From positions 124,001-188,000 of the forward strand of contig NZ_CP177239.1 in NCBI RefSeq assembly GCF_046773475.1: a stretch of 64,000 nt of DNA. The letters are read 5' to 3'. The position numbers and the translations under genes are program-made. Every line of letters starts with the position of its first letter. Position 1 is the stretch's first letter. The stretch comes from Nitratireductor aquimarinus. Lineage in GTDB: Bacteria; Pseudomonadota; Alphaproteobacteria; Rhizobiales; Rhizobiaceae. A model generated the notes under the pieces. It made no database searches and was not told the origin of the DNA. It saw only the letters and a program-made list of their open reading frames with translations. Below, piece after piece: positions 48,709 through 56,727 of this stretch.

Positions 48709-48773
48709 GAGGCCGAGGGACCACGTCCCGGCCTCGTGGAAAACAAAACCTGCCGCGCCCTGATGCAGCGGCA
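48709..48773 (+). promoter_or_regulatory. Structured 5' leader of the lytic transglycosylase gene
   Basis: Two stem-loops lie in the 211-bp gap before the gene. The first (48709-48735) pairs GAGGCC with GGCCTC and GGGAC with GTCCC around CAC, with a 2-nt bulge. The second (48751-48773) pairs TGCCGC with GCGGCA. The gene's Shine-Dalgarno is weak (GGGTCGAA), so leader structure could influence its translation. Confidence 0.45.
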
Positions 48774-48790
48774 CAGAATTACGGGTCGAA

Positions 48791-49519
48791 ATGAAAATCA
48801 CTACCTTATTCGCGGCAGCGCTTGCTGTCTGCGCCGCAACGTCTTTGTCTCACGCTGACGAGCCCCGCTACAGCCAGGTCATTGCCACGCATTCTGCAAA
48901 GAAGGCTGCAGAGAAGAAGGTTGATACGGGCAAGGAGCCGACCACGCTCCTTCAGGCAATCATTCGCGGCGGAAAAGGTTCCAGTGCGACTGACGTGGAC
49001 ATGACGACCACCGGTTCCATCAAGGCCGACAAGAAGACCGTCAAGAAGGCCCTGCAGGCGAAGTCCCGCAAGTCCACGAAAACGGCGAAGGCTTCCAAGT
49101 CCCGGAAGAAGACCACCGTCAAGACGTCGGTCCGCAAGAGCGGTTCGGGTGGTTCCTACCACACCATCATTTCCAAATACGCGGCTGCCTACGGTGTGCC
49201 GGTCTCGCTCGCCAACGCCGTTGTGCGCGTTGAAAGCAACTACCGCGCCAATGCCCGCGGTGCGGCAGGTGAAATCGGCCTGATGCAGATCAAGCCGGCA
49301 ACCGCGCGCATGATGGGTTACAGCGGTTCCTCCAAGGGCCTCTACAACCCCGAGACCAATATCAAATACGGCATGAAATATCTCGCCAAGGCGCACAAGC
49401 TCGGCGGCGGTTCCACCTGCGGCACGATCCTCAAATACAATGCCGGTCACGGCGCAAAGCGCATGAACCCGATCTCCTCGCGCTACTGCTCCAAGGTGAA
49501 GCAGATCCTGGGGCATTAA
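48791..49519 (+). CDS. Lytic transglycosylase (SLT domain) with lysine-rich linker
   Basis: A 242-residue secreted enzyme. Signal peptide about residues 1-22. A strongly basic, low-complexity linker follows (residues 78-116, about 17 Lys/Arg, e.g. KSRKSTKTAKASKSRKK). The C-terminal SLT lysozyme-like domain runs about 122-242 with catalytic Glu148 in VVRVESNYR, GEIGLMQIKPATARMMGY and ILKYNAGHG. It cleaves peptidoglycan glycan strands. Two cysteines near the end (STCGTI, SRYCSK) may bridge. A hairpin at 49581-49612 follows. Confidence 0.9.
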   Translation: MKITTLFAAALAVCAATSLSHADEPRYSQVIATHSAKKAAEKKVDTGKEPTTLLQAIIRGGKGSSATDVDMTTTGSIKADKKTVKKALQAKSRKSTKTAKASKSRKKTTVKTSVRKSGSGGSYHTIISKYAAAYGVPVSLANAVVRVESNYRANARGAAGEIGLMQIKPATARMMGYSGSSKGLYNPETNIKYGMKYLAKAHKLGGGSTCGTILKYNAGHGAKRMNPISSRYCSKVKQILGH

Positions 49520-49580
49520 TTCTCGGGCTGGGCGGCGGAAACCGGTTTTCGGTTCCTCCGCTGCTTCGGGTGAAATTTGG

Positions 49581-49612
49581 ATCGCCGCGCGTCCGGAAGG
49601 GCGCGCGGCGAT
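49581..49612 (+). terminator. Hairpin after the lytic transglycosylase gene
   Basis: ATCGCCGCGCG (49581-49591) and CGCGCGGCGAT (49602-49612) form a perfect 11-bp stem with a 10-nt loop, followed by TTAAGTTC. A less regular hairpin (49531-49564) lies just before it. They separate the gene from rnpB. Confidence 0.6.
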
Positions 49613-49661
49613 TTAAGTTCGGGACGAAGGCGCTTTCCTGCGCGAACGCGGCTGTTTTGAG

Positions 49662-49691
49662 TTGCGTTTTGCCGCATGAAACCCTTTATAC
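49662..49691 (+). promoter_or_regulatory. rnpB promoter
   Basis: TTGCGT (49662-49667) and TTATAC (49686-49691) are separated by 18 bp, and the RNA's 5' end inferred from its closing helix is about 6 nt downstream, exactly where initiation is expected. Confidence 0.65.
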
Positions 49692-49696
49692 GCATT

Positions 49697-50096
49697 GCCA
49701 GCCGGTCGGACGGCCGCGCGGACCGGGGCCGAAAGGCTGTTCGCGAGGAAAGTCCGGGCTCCACGGAAAAACGGTGCCGGATAACATCCGGCGGGGGCGA
49801 CCCCAGGGACAGTGCCACAGAAAGCAGACCGCCCCGCCTTCGGGCAGGGTAAGGGTGAAAGGGTGGGGTAAGAGCCCACCGCGTCGACGGTAACGGAGGC
49901 GGCAAGGTAAACCCCACCGGGAGCAAGACCGAATAGGAACGGCGCGAGGGGCAACCCTCAGGGCTTTTTCCGGCTTGACCGTTCGGGTAGGTTGCTAGAG
50001 GCCGATGGCAACATCGGTCCCAGAGGAATGGTCGTCACGTTGCATCGCTTTCGGGCGGTGCGGCCATACAAAATCCGGCTTATAGACCGGCTGGCA
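49697..50096 (+). ncRNA. rnpB: RNase P RNA (type A)
   Basis: About 400 nt with the signature elements of bacterial RNase P RNA. The closing P1 helix is a perfect 12-bp pairing of TGCCAGCCGGTC (49697-49708) with GACCGGCTGGCA (50085-50096). The conserved core GAGGAAAGTCCGGGCTCC lies near 49743-49760, the J-region ACAGAAAGCAGACCG near 49816, the GGTAAGGGTGAAAGGGTG stretch near 49848, and the 3' core AGAGGAATGGTCGTCAC near 50022 with CAAAATCCGGCTTATAG just before the closing helix. It is followed by TTTTCGTCTTTC. It processes tRNA 5' ends with RnpA. Ends are set from pairing and could be off by a few bases. Confidence 0.97.
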
Positions 50097-50112
50097 TTTT
50101 CGTCTTTCATTT

Positions 50113-50146
50113 TCCGGAATTCTGTCCCGTTTGGGAAAATTCCGGA
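50113..50146. terminator. Bidirectional terminator between rnpB and the cystathionine lyase-like gene
   Basis: TCCGGAATT (50113-50121) pairs with AATTCCGGA (50138-50146), with an inner stem TCCC/GGGA and GTTT loop. T-rich sequence flanks both sides (TTTTGG downstream; TTTTC on the other strand). It lies between two convergent transcripts. Confidence 0.7.
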
Positions 50147-50160
50147 TGCTTTTGGTAAAT

Positions 50161-51270
50161 TTACAGGCCGTTCAGCGCCGTTTCGATGGATGCCCAGAGC
50201 GCCTCGGTCGGCTCGCATCCAATCGACAGGCGCACAAAGCCTTCCGCCACATCGTCACCCCATCTTGCGCGCCGTTCAGCCGAAGAGTGAACGCCGCCGA
50301 ACGAGGTCGTGGCTTCGAGCAGCGGGCAGGTGTTGATGAAGGCTTCCGCCTTTTCTTCCGTTTCCAGAGTTAGCCCGATCAGCGAGCCGAAACGCAGCAT
50401 CTGCGTGCGGCTGAGCGCATGGGATGGATCACCTGCAAGGCCGGGATAGCGCAATGCCTTGATGGCTGGATGATCGGCAAGGCGGGTGGCGATGGTTTCG
50501 GCCGACGAGCACATCCGGTCAAAACGCAGTTCAAGCGTCTCGATCCCGCGCAGCACCAGCCAGGCCTCGAACGGGCCGGGAATGTTGCCGGAAAGCTTGC
50601 GCCAGTCGCGCACCGCGCCGATCAGCGTGCTGTCGCGGCTTGCCACATGGCCGAACAGCACATCCGAGTGCCCGTTGACCGCCTTGGTGTCGGCGGCAAG
50701 AACGATGTCCGCGCCCAGATCCAGCGGGCGCTGGCCGAAAGGCGTCATGGTCGTGTTGTCGGCAACGACGATGGCGCCATGTTCATGGGCAGCCTTCGCG
50801 ACGGCCGCGATGTCGCACACATCGAGCCCCGGATTGGACGGCGTTTCAATGAGAACCATGCGGTAGCCTTCAAACCCGCCTTCAAGGAAGGAGGCCGTGG
50901 GGCGCGTGTCGTAAAGAATGCCAAGCCGGGAGAGGTGTTTCTCCAGAAGAACGCGCGGCGTGTAGTAGCCGTCTGCGGGCAGAAGCACCCGGTCGCCAGC
51001 CGAAAGCAGCGCCAGAAAGACGGACGAAATTGCAGCCATGCCCGATGGGAAGCTCACGGTCTCGGCATCTTCCAGATGGGCGAGGGCGGCTTCGACCGCT
51101 TCCCAGGTGGGATTGTCGAAACGGCCATATTGCCTAAAGCCTGCGGGATCGCCGGGAAGATGAAACACCGAGCTCATGACGATGGGCGTAGAGAGCGGAT
51201 CGCCCTTTGCGAGCCGTGCCGAATGAAGGTGCGAAAGGCTTGCAGCGCGGGTGTTCTGGCTGTCGGACAT
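50161..51270 (-). CDS. Cys/Met metabolism PLP enzyme, cystathionine gamma-lyase/gamma-synthase type
   Basis: A 369-residue PLP enzyme of the trans-sulfuration family. Phosphate-binding SFPSGMAA (73-80), YYTPRVLLEK, Asp171 in VADNTTMTP and the Schiff-base Lys196 in AADTKAVNGHSDV are visible, as is SFGGVHSSAE near the C-terminus. The usual YGR motif reads QYGRFDNPT. The family breaks or makes cystathionine or cleaves methionine; which reaction cannot be read. The ATG at 51270 has a GAGGAG ribosome-binding site. It converges on rnpB and is divergent from the dcw cluster. Confidence 0.9.
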   Translation of the reverse strand: MSDSQNTRAASLSHLHSARLAKGDPLSTPIVMSSVFHLPGDPAGFRQYGRFDNPTWEAVEAALAHLEDAETVSFPSGMAAISSVFLALLSAGDRVLLPADGYYTPRVLLEKHLSRLGILYDTRPTASFLEGGFEGYRMVLIETPSNPGLDVCDIAAVAKAAHEHGAIVVADNTTMTPFGQRPLDLGADIVLAADTKAVNGHSDVLFGHVASRDSTLIGAVRDWRKLSGNIPGPFEAWLVLRGIETLELRFDRMCSSAETIATRLADHPAIKALRYPGLAGDPSHALSRTQMLRFGSLIGLTLETEEKAEAFINTCPLLEATTSFGGVHSSAERRARWGDDVAEGFVRLSIGCEPTEALWASIETALNGL

Positions 51271-51427
51271 GGGGCTCCTCGCAGGCGTCATGGGTGACTT
51301 TGGGGCAGGTGCGGACCGGCCGGCCCGAAGCCTTTCCTAACCTTTTGTTAGCCTTAATGCACGATAAATGACCATGGCCCGATGCATGCCGAAATCGCCT
51401 GTCATCGAGGCATAAGTGAAGGTTAAT

Positions 51428-51462
51428 CCCGTTGACGCCCATATCGGCCCATGGTACCCCAT
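51428..51462. promoter_or_regulatory. Four MraZ-like boxes in the dcw control region
   Basis: On the plus strand CCCGT (51428-51432), CCCAT (51438-51442), CCCAT (51448-51452) and CCCAT (51458-51462) recur with exact 10-bp period and 5-bp spacers. On the minus strand they read TGGGG, TGGGC, TGGGC and CGGGA, matching the described MraZ site of TGGGN repeats spaced by 5 nt. They lie 182 bp before mraZ in the 373-bp gap 51271-51643, which otherwise holds only the expected promoters. Confidence 0.72.
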
Positions 51463-51643
51463 AAATCAAATCAGCGTTTCGTTGCAGTTGGAGTACGGGT
51501 TCCACCCATGTCGGCCTCTTTTTCAGGGCGACGTGGCGTATGGGATTCACCCTTGCAGAGGGGCGGGCACACATTCGGAGAGCCGCTTTTGACAGCGGCT
51601 GAAGAGATGCAAAGGGGCATAGGCCAGTTGGCCGTTAAGCGTC

Positions 51644-52111
51644 ATGGACCGGTTTCTGTCGAATGCAGTAAACAAGATCGACTCCAAGGGTCGGGTCTCG
51701 GTGCCGGCGCACTTTCGCTCCGTTGTTCAAAAGCGTGGTTTCACGGACCTCTATGCACTGCGTGCGCTCGACATCCCGGCGATGGATGTGGGCGGTCTCG
51801 ACCTGCTCGACCGCTACGAGGAGCGCATTGCGCAGGAGGATCCGTTCCTGCAGACGGCGGACGACATGTCCTTTTTCGTGCATGGCGACGGCGCCTTCCT
51901 CAAATTCGATCAAGATGGGCGCATCACGGTGACCGATTTTATTCGCGAGCACACGGGCATCACGAAGGAAGTGGCCTTCGTGGGGCGTGGACTGTTCTTT
52001 CAGATCTGGGAGCCGGAGCGGCTGAAGGCCCATGGGCAGGCAGTGCGCGAACGGCTTCTCAAACTTCGGCAAGCGGCTGCATCCGGCCGGACTGCCGGAC
52101 AGTCGGAATGA
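51644..52111 (+). CDS. mraZ: Transcriptional regulator MraZ
   Basis: A 155-residue protein with two SpoVT/AbrB-like DNA-binding halves: DRFLSNAVNKIDSKGRVSVP at the N-terminus and FLKFDQDGRITVTDFIREHT in the second half, each with the Asp-x-x-Gly-Arg signature. MraZ binds repeats in its own promoter and tunes the dcw cluster; four candidate boxes lie upstream. It is the first gene of the division and cell-wall operon. The ATG at 51644 has no strong Shine-Dalgarno. The stop overlaps the rsmH start (ATGA). Confidence 0.95.
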   Translation: MDRFLSNAVNKIDSKGRVSVPAHFRSVVQKRGFTDLYALRALDIPAMDVGGLDLLDRYEERIAQEDPFLQTADDMSFFVHGDGAFLKFDQDGRITVTDFIREHTGITKEVAFVGRGLFFQIWEPERLKAHGQAVRERLLKLRQAAASGRTAGQSE

Positions 52112-53127
52112 TGGCGGGCCCCGGCGGCGAAAGCCCGGCCGGTGGCGGACCGGCCCGCCACATTCCGGTTCTTTTGCGTGAAGTTCTTGAAGCCCTGCAT
52201 CCGCTCGAAGGTCATTCCTTCATCGACGGCACATTCGGCGCCGGCGGCTACACCACCGCGCTTCTGGAAGCCGGCGGTTCGGTCACGGCCATTGACCGCG
52301 ACCCGACGGCGATTGCCGCAGGGCAGGCGCTGGTCGACAAATGGGATGGACGCCTGCGTCTGGTGGAGAACCGCTTCTCCCGCCTCGACGAGGTGGTGGG
52401 CGCGCCGGTTGACGGCGTCGTTCTCGACATCGGCGTTTCCTCCATGCAGATCGACGAGGCGGTGCGCGGCTTTTCCTTCCAGAAGGAAGGCCCGCTCGAC
52501 ATGCGCATGGAGCGCACCGGGCTGAGCGCAGCCGACGTGGTCAACACGATGAAGGCGGGGGATCTCGCCCGCATCTTCGGCATTCTGGGCGAAGAGCGGC
52601 AGGCCGGGCGCATCGCGCGCGGGCTTGAGCGGCTTCGGGCCGAAAAGCCTTTCGAGACGACGCTCGACCTTGCCAATGCGGTCGAGAAAATCGTGGGCCG
52701 GCGTCCGCAGGAAAAGATCCACCCGGCGACCCGTGTGTTCCAGGGCCTGCGCATCTACGTCAATGACGAGCTGGGCGAACTGGCGCGCGCGCTCTTTGCA
52801 GCCGAGCGTGCTCTGAAGCCCGGCGGGCGGCTGGTCGTGGTGACGTTCCATTCGCTCGAAGACCGGATCGTGAAGCGTTTCATGGCTGAGCGGGCTGGCG
52901 GTTCCGGCGGTTCGCGCCATCTGCCGCAGGTTCAGGAAGCGGCGCCCCTTTTCCAGAAACCGGCGAAATCCGTTTCGCCGTCGAAGGAAGAGACGGACGT
53001 CAACCCGAGGGCGCGCTCGGCGCGTCTGCGTCTGGCCGTGCGCACCGATGCGCCGGCGGGCGATGTGGATTTCGACATTGTCGGTCTTTCGCGGTTCCCG
53101 CGGCCGACACGTGCTGGTGAAAGGTAG
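52108..53127 (+). CDS. rsmH: 16S rRNA (cytosine1402-N4)-methyltransferase
   Basis: A 339-residue RsmH (MraW). HIPVLLREVLEALHP, FIDGTFGAGGYTTALLEAGG (SAM motif I), DGVVLDIGVSSMQID, and VVVTFHSLEDRIVKRFM are diagnostic. It methylates C1402 of 16S rRNA with RsmI. It overlaps mraZ by four bases (or one, if the second ATG at 52111 is used). ftsL follows after 6 bp. Length is usual. Confidence 0.97.
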   Translation: MMAGPGGESPAGGGPARHIPVLLREVLEALHPLEGHSFIDGTFGAGGYTTALLEAGGSVTAIDRDPTAIAAGQALVDKWDGRLRLVENRFSRLDEVVGAPVDGVVLDIGVSSMQIDEAVRGFSFQKEGPLDMRMERTGLSAADVVNTMKAGDLARIFGILGEERQAGRIARGLERLRAEKPFETTLDLANAVEKIVGRRPQEKIHPATRVFQGLRIYVNDELGELARALFAAERALKPGGRLVVVTFHSLEDRIVKRFMAERAGGSGGSRHLPQVQEAAPLFQKPAKSVSPSKEETDVNPRARSARLRLAVRTDAPAGDVDFDIVGLSRFPRPTRAGER

Positions 53128-53133
53128 GCTCAG

Positions 53134-53502
53134 ATGTTTCGCACAAGCGATATTGTTCTGATCACGGTGATGATGGCTGCCGCCGCCTTTACCTACAAGA
53201 CCAAGCACGACGCCGAGGCCAGCTACAAGGAACTGCGCACGATTGAGCGGCAGGCCCAGCTGGAGAAGGATTCCATCGACATTCTGAAGGCGGACTGGAG
53301 CCTGCTGACACAGCCTGCGCGCCTGCAGCGGCTGACGGAAACCTACAAGGAAGAGCTGGGGCTTGAGCCGGTGGAAGCGCCGCGCATCGCCGAGTTCTCC
53401 GATCTGCCGGAGCGGCCATTGACCATTGAGGGGATCGTCACCGACATGGCGGGTGCCGATGGCGGTCCTGACCAGACGACAACCGGGGCGGTGCGGCCAT
53501 GA
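53134..53502 (+). CDS. ftsL: Cell division protein FtsL
   Basis: A 122-residue bitopic protein: one transmembrane helix at about residues 5-21 (DIVLITVMMAAAAFTY), then a periplasmic coiled coil (about 25-65, ASYKELRTIERQAQLEKDSI) and a short C-terminal tail. The sequence is poorly conserved, as always for FtsL; the call rests on size, topology and position between rsmH and ftsI. Its stop overlaps the ftsI start. Confidence 0.9.
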   Translation: MFRTSDIVLITVMMAAAAFTYKTKHDAEASYKELRTIERQAQLEKDSIDILKADWSLLTQPARLQRLTETYKEELGLEPVEAPRIAEFSDLPERPLTIEGIVTDMAGADGGPDQTTTGAVRP

Positions 53503-55223
53503 CTGGGGCAAGCGAATACACCCACGACACGGATACCTCTGCAGTGCGCCGCGGGGCTGCAACCATTGTAATGGATGGCGCAGGCAAGGCGCGTGGCGGC
53601 CGGGCGCAGAACCGCGTCGTCATGGCCATGGCCGTTATCTTTGGCATTTACGCCGCGCTTGGCGGCCGTCTCGTGCATCTGGCCATGCAGGAAGAGCCCG
53701 AAGCGAGCCTTCCCGCTGCCCGCGTGACCGCGTCGCGGCCCGATCTCGTGGACCGCAATGGCGAAGTTCTGGCGACCGACATCAAGACGGCATCGCTCTT
53801 TGCAGAGCCGCGTCGCATCGTCGACATCGACGAGGCCATCGAGAAGCTCTCCACGGTTCTGCCCGATCTGAACTATCAGCAGACCTATCGCCGGCTCGAC
53901 AGCGATGCCGGTTTTGTGTGGCTGCGTCGCCAGCTTTCGCCGCGTCAGCAGGCCGACATTCTGGCGCTCGGCATTCCGGGCCTTGGTTTCCGCACCGAGA
54001 AGCGCCGCTTCTATCCGGGTGGCCCGACGGCCTCGCACATTGTCGGTCTCGTGAACATCGACAACAAGGGCATCGCCGGCATCGAGAAATTCGTCGACGA
54101 TCAGGGGCTTGCCGACCTTCAGGCGACGGGCCTCGCGGTCGAGGGGCATCTGGAGCCGGTCAGGCTTTCTCTTGATCTGCGCGTCCAGCACATCATTCGC
54201 GACGAGCTGGTGCAGGCGCTCGACCGCTACAAGGCGATTGCCGCCGGTGCGGTGGTGCTCAATGCGCGCACGGGCGAAGTGGTGGGCATGGGCTCGGTGC
54301 CCGATTACGATCCCAACAACCCGGTCAACGCGCTCGACAAGGATCGGCTGAACCGCATGTCGGCAGGCGTGTTCGAGATGGGGTCGACCTTCAAGCTCTT
54401 CACCACCGCCATGGCGCTCGATTCCGGCCTGGTGAGCATCAATGACAGTTTTGACGCCACACGGCCGATCCGTATCGGCGGCTTTACCATCAACGACTTC
54501 CATGGCAAGCGCCGTGTGCTGAGCGTTCCGGAGATCTTCATCTACTCGTCCAACATCGGCACGGCCAAGATGGCGGACGTTGTTGGCATCGACGGACACC
54601 GCGCCTTCCTGCAGAAGATCGGCCTTCTGGGACGCCTGCCCACGGAACTGCCGGAGGTTGCTCTCCCGACCGAGCCGAAGACCTGGAAGAAGATCAACTC
54701 GATCACGATCTCCTACGGTCACGGCATGGCGACCACGCCGCTTCAGACGGCGGTGGCAGCGGCAGCGATGCTGAATGGCGGCAAGCTTTTCCCGCCGACC
54801 TTCCTGCCGCGCACCGAGGCCGAGGCCAACGAAATCGCCGAACAGGTGATCTCGCCGAAGACCAGCGCCGAGATGCGCTACCTCTTCCGTCTCAACACGG
54901 AAAAGGGTTCGGGCCGCCGCGCCGAGGTGGAAGGCTATTATGTGGGTGGCAAGACCGGAACAGCAGAAAAGGTCGTCAACGGTCGCTACTCAAACAATGT
55001 GCGCTTCAACGCCTACATCGCCGGTTTCCCGGCCGATGATCCGGACTATGTGGTCCTGGTCTTCGTCGATGAGCCGAAGCCGGAGCGGGATGGCATCAGT
55101 GCAACAGCGGGCATGAATGCCGCACCGATGGTGCGCAACATCATTCGCCGCTCTGCGCCGCTTCTTGGCGTGAAGCCCGAATTCGGTCAAGAAAGTAATG
55201 CTTTGCTGGTCTCACAGCAGTGA
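53499..55223 (+). CDS. ftsI: Peptidoglycan D,D-transpeptidase FtsI (PBP3)
   Basis: A 574-residue class B penicillin-binding protein: cytoplasmic N-terminus, membrane helix about 40-60, pedestal domain with ASRPDLVDRNGEVLATD, and transpeptidase domain. The active-site motifs are STFK (Ser296-Lys299) in MGSTFKL, SSN (350-352), and KTG in VGGKTGTAEK (near 488). It cross-links septal peptidoglycan with FtsW. The ATG overlaps the ftsL stop by four bases. Confidence 0.97.
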   Translation: MTGASEYTHDTDTSAVRRGAATIVMDGAGKARGGRAQNRVVMAMAVIFGIYAALGGRLVHLAMQEEPEASLPAARVTASRPDLVDRNGEVLATDIKTASLFAEPRRIVDIDEAIEKLSTVLPDLNYQQTYRRLDSDAGFVWLRRQLSPRQQADILALGIPGLGFRTEKRRFYPGGPTASHIVGLVNIDNKGIAGIEKFVDDQGLADLQATGLAVEGHLEPVRLSLDLRVQHIIRDELVQALDRYKAIAAGAVVLNARTGEVVGMGSVPDYDPNNPVNALDKDRLNRMSAGVFEMGSTFKLFTTAMALDSGLVSINDSFDATRPIRIGGFTINDFHGKRRVLSVPEIFIYSSNIGTAKMADVVGIDGHRAFLQKIGLLGRLPTELPEVALPTEPKTWKKINSITISYGHGMATTPLQTAVAAAAMLNGGKLFPPTFLPRTEAEANEIAEQVISPKTSAEMRYLFRLNTEKGSGRRAEVEGYYVGGKTGTAEKVVNGRYSNNVRFNAYIAGFPADDPDYVVLVFVDEPKPERDGISATAGMNAAPMVRNIIRRSAPLLGVKPEFGQESNALLVSQQ

Positions 55224-55272
55224 GTCGGCCATGCGCCGAGGGGAAACGTGGTAATTGAAAGCGCCGGGGCCC

Positions 55273-56727
55273 ATGAAATTCAGTGAATTTGCAGACATTC
55301 TTTCCAGTCAGGGGCTCTTGCCGGCGGATCGACCGATTTCAGGCGTTTCGTCGGATTCTCGCACGGTTGAAGCCGGTGACCTGTTTTTCGCGCTCGCCGG
55401 CGTAAAGGCGGACGGCGCGTCCTTTGCGCAGGAGGCTGCGCGCAAGGGCGCTGCGGCCATCATTGCCCGACCGGGCGCGCTTTCGTCCGATCCGGGCATT
55501 CCCGTCATCGAGACCGACGATCCGCGCCGTGCGCTGGCGCTCTGCGCTGCGCGTGTGTTTCCGCGCCAGCCCGAAACCATGGTCGCCGTGACCGGCACCA
55601 GCGGCAAGACCTCCGTTGCCTCTTTCACGCGGCAGATCTGGGAACATGTGGGACTGCCCGCTGCCAGCATCGGCACCACCGGGGTGGTTGCGCCGGGGCG
55701 CGACGAATATGGCGAGCTGACAACGCCCGACCCGATTGCGCTGCACCGTCTTCTGGATGAGCTCGCAGGGGCGGGCGTGACCCATGCCTCCATGGAAGCC
55801 TCCAGCCACGGGCTCGACCAGCGCCGCCTCGATGGCGTGCGGCTCGCTGCCGGCGGTTTCACCAATCTTGGCCGCGACCACATGGATTACCATCCGACGA
55901 TCGAGGAGTATCACCGCGCCAAGATGCGGCTCTTCGATGCGCTGCTGCCCAAGGGCGCGCCGGCGGTGATCTTCGCTGACGATCCGTGGTCGGAGCCGAC
56001 CGAGAAGGCGGCGAAGGCGGCAGGCCTCGATGTGCGCACCGTGGGCCGCAAGGGCGGTTTTCTGACCCTGAAGCGGGTTGAGCATGAGCGGCATCGCCAG
56101 CGCGCCGAAGTGGATGTCGATGGCGTGATCTACGAGGTGGACCTGCCGCTTGCGGGCGACTTCCAGGTGGCCAATGCGCTGGTTGCGGCAGGCCTTGCCA
56201 TCAGCACCGGCACTGCGGCGGAAACGGTCTTTGCCGCACTTGAGACGCTGAAGGGCGCTTCGGGACGGCTGGAGCTGGTCGGAACGGCCGGCAATGGCGC
56301 GCAGGTCTATGTGGACTACGCCCACAAGCCGGACGGTCTTGAGAATGTGCTCCAGTCGGTGCGGCCCTTCACCACCGGTCGCGTGATCGTGGTGTTCGGC
56401 TGCGGCGGCGACCGCGATACGGGCAAGCGCCCGATAATGGGTGAGATCGCCGCGCGGCTCGCCGATGTGGCCATCGTGACCGACGACAATCCGCGCTCGG
56501 AAGATCCGGCGATGATCCGCGCCGCCGTCATGGAAGCGGCGTCGGGCGCGCGTGAGATCGGCGACCGCCGTGAAGCGATCCGCGCCGCCGTCGCCATGCT
56601 TGAGGAAGGCGACACGCTGATCGTGGCCGGCAAGGGCCATGAAACGGGTCAGGAAATTGCAGGCCGCAAACACCATTTCTCCGATCATGAGGAAGTGCGC
56701 ACGGCACTCGCGGAGCGCGCCGGATGA
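55273..56727 (+). CDS. murE: UDP-MurNAc-L-Ala-D-Glu:meso-diaminopimelate ligase
   Basis: A 484-residue Mur ligase. The N-terminal domain carries SGVSSDSRTVEAGDLFFAL, the ATP loop is VTGTSGKTS, and the DNPR motif in TDDNPRSEDP, which selects meso-DAP rather than lysine, is present. The carbamoylated-Lys region and VYVDYAHKPDGLENVL are also visible. It adds the third stem residue. The start at 55273 is chosen because it begins the family alignment (KFSEFADIL); a TTG six codons upstream is possible. The stop overlaps murF (ATGA). Confidence 0.96.
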   Translation: MKFSEFADILSSQGLLPADRPISGVSSDSRTVEAGDLFFALAGVKADGASFAQEAARKGAAAIIARPGALSSDPGIPVIETDDPRRALALCAARVFPRQPETMVAVTGTSGKTSVASFTRQIWEHVGLPAASIGTTGVVAPGRDEYGELTTPDPIALHRLLDELAGAGVTHASMEASSHGLDQRRLDGVRLAAGGFTNLGRDHMDYHPTIEEYHRAKMRLFDALLPKGAPAVIFADDPWSEPTEKAAKAAGLDVRTVGRKGGFLTLKRVEHERHRQRAEVDVDGVIYEVDLPLAGDFQVANALVAAGLAISTGTAAETVFAALETLKGASGRLELVGTAGNGAQVYVDYAHKPDGLENVLQSVRPFTTGRVIVVFGCGGDRDTGKRPIMGEIAARLADVAIVTDDNPRSEDPAMIRAAVMEAASGAREIGDRREAIRAAVAMLEEGDTLIVAGKGHETGQEIAGRKHHFSDHEEVRTALAERAG

